22,472 bases of DNA, from the NCBI GenBank assembly GCA_033763735.1, contig JANRJY010000002.1, positions 1 through 22,472 of the forward strand. Direction: 5' to 3'. The position numbers were made by a program, and so were the translations under genes. Below the pieces are notes generated by a model. That model was not told the DNA's origin and did not search any database. It saw only the letters and a list, made by a program, of their open reading frames with translations. Source of the DNA: JANRJY01 sp033763735 (GTDB lineage: Bacteria; Bacteroidota; Bacteroidia; Cytophagales; UBA9547). This document shows, piece by piece, positions 16,563 through 22,472 of this stretch; the first letter of the stretch is position 1, and each line of letters starts with the position of its first letter.

Positions 16563-17729
16563 TTAAGAATGAGCAGATTTTTGATTTTTTGAGTAAAAAT
16601 ACAATCCCGCAAAAGCCAAAATTAATACCCCAGGCAATATTGAATAAAATCTCAAAGTATCAGAACCGGATTGATTGTCGAGTGCTTTTCCTAATATTGG
16701 CAAAACAAAAGAAACAGAAAGCATTCCGGCACCTCCCATTATAGAAAGTCCTAATGCGCCCGTTTTGGGTAAATATTCGGCAACAAAACCCAACATGGTA
16801 GGCCAGAAAAAGCAAATGCCAACTGCAAACACTGTGGCAGCAGCAAAAGTTGTCATTCCGGTAGCCATACTTAACCAGAGTAAGCCTAAAGTTGAGAAAA
16901 TGGCTGAAAACAATAGCATTCCGGCTGGTGATAAAGCATGTACAAAGTTTCCGGCAAATGTACGACCCAACATCATCAATGCACTTATATACACCAATAC
17001 AAGAAGAGGTGACACACCTGTACTTTCAAGCAACTTGCTGATAAGTTGGTTGGTACCCAATTCGGTTGATGCAGTGATTAACATACATCCTACCATAAAT
17101 ATGAATAGAGGCGTAAGTGCAGCTTTGAACATGTCGCCTGTTGATACACCTGAACTTACTCTTTCTGTAACCGGGAATTTTTCTGGGAAAAATAAATATC
17201 CATATATAGCAGTTGGAATGAGCATAGTAGCAATTTGAACTTGCCAACTCATACCCATATTAGACATGAAATATCCCAACAATCCACCTATTACTATTCC
17301 ACCAGGGAACCAAACATGGAAGCGATTCAGATATTTAGTTTTTTCGTCCGAATGAATGGTTGCAACCAAAGGATTACATGCAGCTTCAACCATTCCATTA
17401 GCTATCCCTATCATCAATGTAGAAATATACAGTGGCCAAAAGCCGGTTGCGAATATGGTCATGATCGTTCCTAATAAATGTCCTCCAAAAGCGATATAAA
17501 TGAGTCTTTTCATTCCAATAACATCGCATAATGGACCACCAACAATCATTGCTAAAGTGAAACCATAAAAAGCAGTACCATTAATCCAGCCAACTTGCTC
17601 AATGGAAAGACCAAATTCCGAGGCCCAAGAATTTACCATTCCTGCTCTAAGACCGAATGCCATTGCTGTAACTACTAACGACATGCAGCTTGCCAAAAAT
17701 AACTTTTGTTTGTTTATCTCTTGTGTCAT
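16563..17729 (-). CDS. MFS transporter
   Basis: A 388-residue integral membrane protein with about 12 hydrophobic helices in two halves and a central loop (FPEKFPVTERVSSGVSTGDMF). The MFS loop 2-3 signature is present in modified form (GGPLCDVIGMKRLIYIAFGG: G-x-x-x-D-x-x-G-x-K/R-x). There are also a charged loop (HSDEKTKYLNRFHVWFPGG) and Gly-rich helices. The best guess is a sugar or small organic-acid/proton symporter, because it heads an operon with secreted PA14/cytochrome genes and faces a Gfo/Idh/MocA dehydrogenase. The substrate cannot be read from sequence. Start: ATG at 17727-17729, about 35 bases from a good TAnnTTTG box. Confidence 0.88.
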   Translation of the reverse strand: MTQEINKQKLFLASCMSLVVTAMAFGLRAGMVNSWASEFGLSIEQVGWINGTAFYGFTLAMIVGGPLCDVIGMKRLIYIAFGGHLLGTIMTIFATGFWPLYISTLMIGIANGMVEAACNPLVATIHSDEKTKYLNRFHVWFPGGIVIGGLLGYFMSNMGMSWQVQIATMLIPTAIYGYLFFPEKFPVTERVSSGVSTGDMFKAALTPLFIFMVGCMLITASTELGTNQLISKLLESTGVSPLLVLVYISALMMLGRTFAGNFVHALSPAGMLLFSAIFSTLGLLWLSMATGMTTFAAATVFAVGICFFWPTMLGFVAEYLPKTGALGLSIMGGAGMLSVSFVLPILGKALDNQSGSDTLRFYSILPGVLILAFAGLYFYSKNQKSAHS

Positions 17730-17760
17730 AATGAAAAGTGTTTAAATTTTTTAAAAATTT

Positions 17761-17829
17761 TCGCAAATCTAATCCAAAATAAATTATATAAAATCTTTCG
17801 TGAGTATAAATTTTCAGGTTTATTTGCGA
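17761..17829. repeat. inverted repeat TCGCAAAT...ATTTGCGA in the divergent promoter region
   Basis: Two perfect 8-base arms, 17761-17768 and 17822-17829, separated by 53 bases in the 142-base gap between the MFS operon and the Gfo/Idh gene. Each arm overlaps a -7-like element pointing outward (TAGATTTG to the left, TTTATTTG to the right), so the symmetry may reflect two similar promoters, or a shared regulator site. Confidence 0.4.
17764..17771 (-). promoter_or_regulatory. promoter -7 box TAGATTTG of the MFS/PA14/cytochrome operon
   Basis: Read on the minus strand this is TAGATTTG, an exact TAnnTTTG match, 34 bases before the MFS start codon. It is followed on the minus strand by CGA, so the string ATTTGCGA occurs here and again, in opposite orientation, at 17822-17829. 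No convincing TTTG -33 element was found at 17-23 bases. Confidence 0.5.
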
Positions 17830-17871
17830 TACTTGTACATATAATTATTAGACAGACTTTTATAAAATACT

Positions 17872-19032
17872 ATGAAACAAAAAATTAAAATGGGTATGGT
17901 CGGTGGAGGCATCGATGCATTCATTGGTGCAGTTCACCGCATTGCAGCAAATATTGATGGACAAATCGAATTAGTGTGTGGCGCTTTTAGCAGTAGCCCT
18001 GAAAAGTCCAAAAAATCAGGTCAAGCGTTATTTTTAGATCCCAAAAGAGTGTATGGGAGTTTTGAAGAAATGATAATAAAAGAGGCAAAACTTCCAGCGA
18101 ATGAGCGTATGGATGTAGTGTCGATTGTTACTCCTAATCATATGCACTTCGCACCTGCGAAAATGGCATTGGAAAATGGCTTTCATGTAATATGCGACAA
18201 ACCCGTAACTTTTAGTTTGAAAGAGGCTTTGGAGCTTGAAAAAATAATCAAGAAATCGGGATTGATATTTGCATTAACGCATACATATACCGGATATCCG
18301 ATGGTGAAGGAAGCACGTAACATCATCAAAAAAGGTAAGCTGGGTAAAATTAGGAAAGTGGTTGTTGAGTATCCTCAAGGCTGGTTGTCAACAAGGCTTG
18401 AGAGTTCAGGACAAAAACAAGCCGATTGGCGCACTGACCCCAAAAGATCCGGAATAAGCGGTTGTATGGGAGATATTGGTACACATGCTGAAAATATGGC
18501 GGAGTATATCACCGGATTGCATATTACGGAAGTGTGTGCGGATTTGTCTATTTATGTTGAAGGACGACTTTTGGATGATGACGGCAATGTGCTTTTCAGA
18601 ATGGAAAAGGATGTAAAAGGAATATTGCATGCATCACAAATATCAGCCGGAGAAGAAAACAATATTAATATTAGAGTTTGGGGAGAAAAAGGAGGACTTG
18701 AGTGGAAGCAAGAAGATTGCAATACGCTTAAAATTAAGTGGTTGGATAAACCTACAGAAATTCTTAGAGCTGGAGGAAATTATTCCAACTTATCCAAAAC
18801 TGCATTGGCCAATGCCCGTACCCCGGGTGGGCATCCTGAAGGATATCTGGAAGCATTTGCCAATATATATCGCAATTTTGCAATGGCTGTGGATGCCTAT
18901 AAAAATAAAAAGAAACACGATTTTGAGACTTATGATTTTCCAACAATTGAAGATGGAATAAGTGGCATGCGTTTCGTAGAGAAAATTGTAGAATCCTCTG
19001 CTTCAAAAAGCAAATGGATAAAAGTGAAATAG
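17872..19032 (+). CDS. Gfo/Idh/MocA family NAD(P)-dependent oxidoreductase
   Basis: A 386-residue cytosolic dehydrogenase. The N-terminal Rossmann fold carries the dinucleotide loop MGMVGGGIDAFIGAVHR (7-23) and SIVTPNHMH (84-92). The family's E-K-P motif is present as CDKP (108-111), the usual form in the subgroup with the VGGG..AFIG..HR start. THTYTGYPM (136-144), ADWRTDP (184-190) and the substrate-site GDIGTHAENM (200-209, with the likely catalytic His) follow. The enzymes oxidise or reduce a hydroxyl of sugars, inositols or their derivatives. It lies divergently from a transporter/secreted cytochrome operon, which suggests a shared sugar-type substrate. It ends one base from the convergent rRNA methyltransferase gene, with no terminator between them. 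Confidence 0.92.
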   Translation: MKQKIKMGMVGGGIDAFIGAVHRIAANIDGQIELVCGAFSSSPEKSKKSGQALFLDPKRVYGSFEEMIIKEAKLPANERMDVVSIVTPNHMHFAPAKMALENGFHVICDKPVTFSLKEALELEKIIKKSGLIFALTHTYTGYPMVKEARNIIKKGKLGKIRKVVVEYPQGWLSTRLESSGQKQADWRTDPKRSGISGCMGDIGTHAENMAEYITGLHITEVCADLSIYVEGRLLDDDGNVLFRMEKDVKGILHASQISAGEENNINIRVWGEKGGLEWKQEDCNTLKIKWLDKPTEILRAGGNYSNLSKTALANARTPGGHPEGYLEAFANIYRNFAMAVDAYKNKKKHDFETYDFPTIEDGISGMRFVEKIVESSASKSKWIKVK

Positions 19033-19033
19033 A

Positions 19034-20245
19034 TTATTTATTTCTCAATATTAATGACATATAATACCCATCATATCCCTCAGATGGGTATATATGTTGT
19101 TGCTTAACCAATTGATAATCAATATTTTTTTCTAAAAATTGCTGGACTTGCTTTTCGTTTTCTATTGGTAATATACTGCATGTAGCATATACCAACATTC
19201 CTCCCGGTTTAACTATGGGTGCATATTCCGAAAGAATGGATGCTTGCTTGATTTGAACTTCCTCAATAAACTTAGGATTGATTTTCCATTTAGCGTCAGG
19301 ATTTCTTTTAAGTACACCAATTCCTGAACAAGGGACATCCAATAATAAGCGATCAGCGGTGTTATAAAGTCTTTTGATTACTTTTGAATTATCAATATGA
19401 TGGGTTTCGATATTGCTGATTCCACCTCGTTTGGCTCTTTTTTTGAGTTCGTCCAATTTCCAAGCCTCAGTGTCAAGCGAAATGATTTTGCCCGAATTTT
19501 TAAGAATTGAAGCAATATGAAGACTCTTGCCTCCGGCACCGGCACAGGCATCAACAACCCTCATCCCTTCTTTGATATCCAAAAACGGAGCAATTAATTG
19601 GGAGCCTCCATCTTGAATTTCAAATAGTCCCTCATGAAATTCGGGCAAAGTGAATACATTTATTCTTTTTTGAAGTACAAGCGCATTCGGAATATTGGTT
19701 ACATTTTCACATGCAATGTTATTTTTGGCAAATATTTTTTGAAGTTCCGAAACAGATATTTTTAATGTATTGACACGCAAGACCACAGATGCAGTCAGGT
19801 TCATTGCCTTAATTTCTTTTTCCCAGATATTAGGAAGCAAAGAAAGTCCAATTTCATTCATCCAATCGGGAATGGACTCCTTTATTGCAAAATCTACATT
19901 TTCACTATTATATCTTTTTACACATTGTTTCAAATCCAAATCTTTAAACTCGGGCCAATAAGGAATCATATCTTCCTTTTGAGCCAAATGGCATCCTATT
20001 AAATGCCAAAAGTATAAAGGGTTATTAGGAGAAATATTTGCTGCAAATTCCAATCTTCTTTTCCATCTTACAATTTCATAAACGGATTCTGCAATTAACT
20101 TTCGGTCACGAGATCCCCATTGTCTATTGGATTTCAATAGTTTCTCGATAACCTTGTCAGCATATTTATTTTCGGTGAATATGACTCTCAGAGCATTTTC
20201 AATTCCTATAAAAATATTTTTATGAAATGTTTTTTGGGTTTCCAT
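19034..20245 (-). CDS. RsmB/NSUN-family rRNA (cytosine-5) methyltransferase
   Basis: A 403-residue cytosolic enzyme that transfers a methyl group from S-adenosylmethionine to C5 of cytosine in rRNA, probably 16S. An N-terminal NusB-like helical part (LLKSNRQWGSRDRKLIAESVY) is followed by a pre-catalytic domain (VVLRVNTLKIS, then FEIQDGGSQLIAPFL) and the methyltransferase core: SAM motif VDACAGAGGKSLHIA, LLLDVPCSGIGVLKRNPDAKW split by the PCS motif, and LVYATCSILPIENE with the catalytic-type TCS. Both conserved cysteines are present. Seven more codons (MRAFFLF) are open upstream but lie in the bL31 terminator, so ATG 20243-20245 is chosen. Exact orthology to RsmB versus another NSUN paralogue is not settled. 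Confidence 0.9.
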   Translation of the reverse strand: METQKTFHKNIFIGIENALRVIFTENKYADKVIEKLLKSNRQWGSRDRKLIAESVYEIVRWKRRLEFAANISPNNPLYFWHLIGCHLAQKEDMIPYWPEFKDLDLKQCVKRYNSENVDFAIKESIPDWMNEIGLSLLPNIWEKEIKAMNLTASVVLRVNTLKISVSELQKIFAKNNIACENVTNIPNALVLQKRINVFTLPEFHEGLFEIQDGGSQLIAPFLDIKEGMRVVDACAGAGGKSLHIASILKNSGKIISLDTEAWKLDELKKRAKRGGISNIETHHIDNSKVIKRLYNTADRLLLDVPCSGIGVLKRNPDAKWKINPKFIEEVQIKQASILSEYAPIVKPGGMLVYATCSILPIENEKQVQQFLEKNIDYQLVKQQHIYPSEGYDGYYMSLILRNK

Positions 20246-20249
20246 AAAC

Positions 20250-20277
20250 AAAAAAAAAGCCCTCAACCGAGGGCTTT
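20250..20277 (-). terminator. rho-independent terminator of the L31 gene
   Basis: A perfect 9-bp stem (AAAGCCCTC / GAGGGCTTT, 20256-20264 and 20269-20277) with a 4-base loop. On the minus strand it is followed by nine T residues (A-run at 20250-20258). It sits 20 bases after the rpmE stop and just before the methyltransferase ATG, so the latter needs its own promoter or read-through. Confidence 0.9.
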
Positions 20278-20297
20278 AAATCATTAAATGACAAATA

Positions 20298-20549
20298 TTA
20301 TTTTTTCATTTTATCGTAACGTTTGTTGAATTTCTCAACACGTCCTGCAGTATCCACGAATAATTTTTGACCAGTATAAAATGGATGTGAAGCTGAGGTA
20401 ACCTCCACTTTGATAAGCGGATAAGTGTTGCCATCTGTCCATTTGATTTGTTCTTTTGACGACATAGTAGACTTGGTTAAAAATTTGAACTCGCTAGCCA
20501 AATCTTGAAATACTACATATTCGTATTTTGGATGAATATTTTTTTTCAT
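20298..20549 (-). CDS. rpmE2: 50S ribosomal protein bL31, type B
   Basis: An 83-residue ribosomal protein of the large subunit central protuberance. The start KKNIHPKYEYVVFQDLAS, the ..ASHPFYTGQKLFVDTAGRVEKF core and the basic tail are typical of type B L31. It has no CxxC pairs, so it is the zinc-independent form. It has its own promoter (TTTG/TACCTTTG, 20587-20616) and terminator (20250-20277), making a compact single-gene unit. Confidence 0.96.
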   Translation of the reverse strand: MKKNIHPKYEYVVFQDLASEFKFLTKSTMSSKEQIKWTDGNTYPLIKVEVTSASHPFYTGQKLFVDTAGRVEKFNKRYDKMKK

Positions 20550-20557
20550 TTTTGTAA

Positions 20558-21136
20558 ATGTTATTCTCTGTTTTCGAAAGGGACGGCAAAGGTAACACTA
20601 AATCTGAAAATCCAAAACTAATTTCTAAACTTTCAGTGGAAAAACAAATAATATTGAGCAACGAACAATGCATTCAAAAAATCAGACGAATTGCATTTGA
20701 AATTTACGAAAACAATGTGAGTGAAAATAAACTCGTGTTTGCAGGAATATTTGATAAAGGGTATATCCTTAGCCAATTGATTGCAGCTGAATACGAAAAA
20801 ATTGCAAAAAACAAACCGAGTATAGTTAAAATAACCTTAGACAAATTTTCACCTACACAAAGCGAAATTGCACTCGACCATCCGTTGGATTTACTGCAAA
20901 ACAAATCAATTGTGATTGTAGATGATGTGTTAAATTCGGGTCGTACCTTGGCATATAGTATAAAACCTTTTTTGACCATTCCCGTTAAAAAAATTGAGGT
21001 GGCTGTGCTTGTGGATCGTGGTCATAAGTCCTTTCCGATTGCAGCTGATTATGTAGGTTATAGCTTATCAACCACACTCAAAGAACATATTGATGTAGTA
21101 TTTGAACAAAATGATATTAATGTTTTTTTAAAATAA
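20558..21136 (+). CDS. PyrR-like phosphoribosyltransferase
   Basis: A 192-residue type I phosphoribosyltransferase. The PRPP-binding loop is VIVDDVLNSGRTL (119-131); FAGIFDKGYILSQLIA (61-76) and VLVDRGHKSFPIAADYVG (150-167) match PyrR-like proteins, which bind PRPP and UMP and in some bacteria regulate pyrimidine genes or have weak uracil transferase activity. RNA-binding regulation is not demonstrated here. The first ~26 residues have no counterpart in the family and overlap the promoter of the divergent L31 gene. A GTG at 20636 would give a 166-residue protein beginning at MEKQIILSNEQ and is a serious alternative start. ATG 20558 is kept because it is the only ATG available. Confidence 0.85.
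   Translation: MLFSVFERDGKGNTKSENPKLISKLSVEKQIILSNEQCIQKIRRIAFEIYENNVSENKLVFAGIFDKGYILSQLIAAEYEKIAKNKPSIVKITLDKFSPTQSEIALDHPLDLLQNKSIVIVDDVLNSGRTLAYSIKPFLTIPVKKIEVAVLVDRGHKSFPIAADYVGYSLSTTLKEHIDVVFEQNDINVFLK
20587..20616 (-). promoter_or_regulatory. promoter of the L31 gene (TTTG-N18-TACCTTTG)
   Basis: On the minus strand the -33 box TTTG (20613-20616) is separated by 18 bases from the -7 box TACCTTTG (20587-20594), a full match to the Bacteroidota promoter consensus. Transcription would start near 20580, giving a leader of about 30 bases. The element lies inside the 5' end of the divergent phosphoribosyltransferase frame, which bears on that gene's start. Confidence 0.75.
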
Positions 21137-21151
21137 AATTTAAATTGAGTT

Positions 21152-21159
21152 TACTTTTG
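21152..21159 (+). promoter_or_regulatory. promoter -7 box TACTTTTG before the repeat protein
   Basis: An exact TAnnTTTG match 41 bases before ATG 21201 in the 64-base gap after the phosphoribosyltransferase gene. The surrounding sequence is very AT-rich and no clear TTG -33 box is seen at the usual distance. Confidence 0.42.
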
Positions 21160-21200
21160 AATTATAAAAAGTATTAAGATTGAACTTCAAAAAGTATTTG

Positions 21201-22472
21201 ATGTTGAAACAAAGTTTTTATAGGATAGTATTTGGTCTATTAATTTTTTTCATTAATGATTATTTGTTTGCTCAATCACTTATTCAAGCGAGCGGTTCAT
21301 CCAATAATTTTATAGTTTCATATCCTGCCAATTTAGGTGGAGTAATTCCGGACGGAATGATGTTTACTTTCAAAGCCAATCATTCTATTACTGGCAATGC
21401 TACTTTGGATGTGAATAGCATTGGAGCAAAGCCTATTCTCAAAAATTATGACCAATCTTTGTCGGCAAACGACATCAAATCAGGCCATTATGTAACGGTA
21501 ATTTACGATGCTTCTGCCGGTGGCAGTTGGCAAATTACAAGTAGTAGTGCAACTTCAAATGGAACAAGTTCTCAATGGACTACATCGGGTCCTGACATCT
21601 ATTTTACGGGGGGCAATGTCGGTATTGGCATCGCAAACCCATTATATAGTTTGGATGCTCAAAAAATAATGGCGCGCAATAGATTGACCCTATCTCGTAA
21701 TGATGCCTCAAGCCCTCAGCTAACCAAAGTTTGGAGTTTAGACAACAATACCAACGACCTACGCTTTTTCCAGGAACCTAATATAACTACCGCAGGTACT
21801 GCTAAAATGACCCTAAGAGACGATGGTGTATTACATTTGACCAACAACATATTATTACAAAATGGAGTGACTATTGGAGAAAATTCAGGAAATATCTATT
21901 TTGGAAATGGAACGCCAGGTTCTGGATCTAATAATATCACCTTGGGGAACACTTCTGGTGGAAATGGAACCGGAAATATATTTATGGGCCAAGATGCAGG
22001 AGCTTCAAACAATAATGGTGTTTCAAATATAATGATTGGTCAATCTGCTGGGTTGAACAATCAAGATGGATCTGGCAATATCTACATGGGTGAATCTGGA
22101 GGAGTAACCGCAACGAACGGAAACTTCAATGTTTTATTAGGCCAAAATACTGCTGGAAGCTTGACTGATGGAAGCAATAATATATTTTTAGGATATGAAG
22201 CTGGAAATGGAATAGTTTCAGGAAACCATAATTTAGCAATTGGAACACAAACGGCATTTAACAACGATGTTTCAAACAGTGCAGTCATAGGAAGGGGTTC
22301 TAGTGTATCTGCCAGCAACCAAATGGTAATTGGCAATGGCTCAGGATACGAAATGGATGTAGGTATAGCCACCGAACCTACCGCGCGCTTAGATGTCAAT
22401 GGAAGTGTGCGTCTACGCGACTTATCGGGTGCTGGTACCCGAGTGGTGACAGCCGACCTCAATGGAAATCTG
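21201..22472 (+). CDS. secreted YadA-head-like/tail-fibre-like repeat protein (3' partial)
   Basis: The frame from ATG 21201 is open to the right edge: 424 residues visible, C-terminus missing. A signal peptide (FGLLIFFINDYLFAQ) is followed by a strand-rich N-terminal module with GGNVGIGIANPLYSLDAQ. Residues 231-383 hold ten beta-solenoid-type repeats of the N-I-x-x-G-x-x-A-G kind. A second GIATEPTARLDVNGSVRLRDL unit and TADLNGNL follow. The pair G-I-G/A-x-x-P-x-x-x-L-D-V-N-G is common in long surface proteins of Bacteroidota that end in a tail-fibre/S74-type chaperone or a T9SS sorting domain. Which of these is present lies outside the window. It is probably a trimeric surface fibre or adhesin; the role is inferred. 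Confidence 0.85.
   Translation, partial: MLKQSFYRIVFGLLIFFINDYLFAQSLIQASGSSNNFIVSYPANLGGVIPDGMMFTFKANHSITGNATLDVNSIGAKPILKNYDQSLSANDIKSGHYVTVIYDASAGGSWQITSSSATSNGTSSQWTTSGPDIYFTGGNVGIGIANPLYSLDAQKIMARNRLTLSRNDASSPQLTKVWSLDNNTNDLRFFQEPNITTAGTAKMTLRDDGVLHLTNNILLQNGVTIGENSGNIYFGNGTPGSGSNNITLGNTSGGNGTGNIFMGQDAGASNNNGVSNIMIGQSAGLNNQDGSGNIYMGESGGVTATNGNFNVLLGQNTAGSLTDGSNNIFLGYEAGNGIVSGNHNLAIGTQTAFNNDVSNSAVIGRGSSVSASNQMVIGNGSGYEMDVGIATEPTARLDVNGSVRLRDLSGAGTRVVTADLNGNL
21891..22349 (+). repeat. ten tandem 14/17-residue YadA-head-like coding repeats
   Basis: The units begin NIYFG, NITLG, NIFMG, NIMIG, NIYMG, NVLLG, NIFLG, NLAIG, SAVIG and QMVIG. Lengths in order are 14, 14, 17, 17, 17, 17, 17, 16 and 14 residues, then the last partial unit. 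The 14-residue units are the YadA head size; the middle block adds three residues (an N-x-D/N-G insertion). DNA similarity between units is modest, so this is an old repeat, not recent slippage. Confidence 0.8.

Noticed and set aside
16675..17238. 187-codon open frame antisense to the MFS gene.
   Set aside because: The MFS frame has full transporter topology and a promoter; the antisense product has no recognisable domains.
19064..19091. Perfect 9-bp inverted repeat ATACCCATC / GATGGGTAT with a 10-base loop, just past the convergent Gfo/Idh stop.
   Set aside because: It lies inside the coding end of the methyltransferase (SEGYDGYYM), is GC-poor and is not followed by a T-run, so it is not a convincing terminator.
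22082..22462. Antisense open frame of 126 codons inside the repeat protein.
   Set aside because: It is Pro-rich and low-complexity, a by-product of the opposite-strand repeats; the plus-strand frame has a signal peptide and a recognisable domain pattern.
1..22472. Searched by eye for CRISPR arrays, tRNA/rRNA genes, transposases, integrases and attachment-site repeats.
   Set aside because: None found; the tandem structure seen is protein-coding (FG-GAP, RHS and YadA-like repeats).

Overview
The window reads as a chromosomal segment of an AT-rich member of the phylum Bacteroidota. Four things support this: a protein ending in a type IX secretion (T9SS) type B sorting domain; several TAnnTTTG promoter -7 boxes, one with a matching TTTG -33 box 18 bp away; an almost complete lack of Shine-Dalgarno sequences; and the families present (SpvB/RHS giant protein, PA14/beta-propeller/cytochrome c protein, zinc-less type B L31). 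No finer taxonomic placement can be justified from the sequence alone.

Layout. (1) 2-7624 is a polymorphic toxin locus. The 3' part of a giant SpvB/FG-GAP/RHS protein, cut by the left window edge, carries a variable C-terminal tip that resembles a GIY-YIG/URI-fold nuclease. Three small, unrelated, AT-rich genes follow on the same strand and are candidate immunity genes. A short open tail between the first two may be a relic of a displaced toxin tip. (2) 7698-9929 encodes a secreted, T9SS-sorted protein with an apparent seven-bladed FG-GAP propeller. (3) 10123-12808 holds two convergent GT-C membrane glycosyltransferases whose 3' ends overlap by 14 bp. (4) 12942-13424 encodes a P460-type cytochrome lipoprotein, preceded by a palindrome and a TAnnTTTG box spaced like a CRP/FNR-type activated promoter. 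(5) 13449-17729 is a minus-strand operon (MFS transporter, small secreted protein, PA14/propeller/cytochrome c protein). The last two look like a split form of a protein family normally fused. It is divergent from a Gfo/Idh/MocA oxidoreductase (17872-19032), with which it probably shares a promoter region. (6) 19034-21136 is a housekeeping stretch: RsmB-like rRNA methyltransferase, ribosomal protein bL31 type B with its promoter and terminator, and a PyrR-like phosphoribosyltransferase. (7) 21201 to the right edge is the 5' part of a secreted protein with YadA-head-like 14/17-residue repeats.

How the genes may work together. The RHS gene and the downstream small genes form an effector/immunity cassette. 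The MFS, secreted and cytochrome genes plus the Gfo/Idh enzyme look like a sugar or sugar-derivative uptake and oxidation set with a periplasmic or outer-surface electron-transfer component. The P460 lipoprotein points to handling of hydroxylamine or nitric oxide, but this is inferred from family only. No rRNA, tRNA, CRISPR array, insertion sequence or origin was seen, and no gap between genes exceeds 200 bases.
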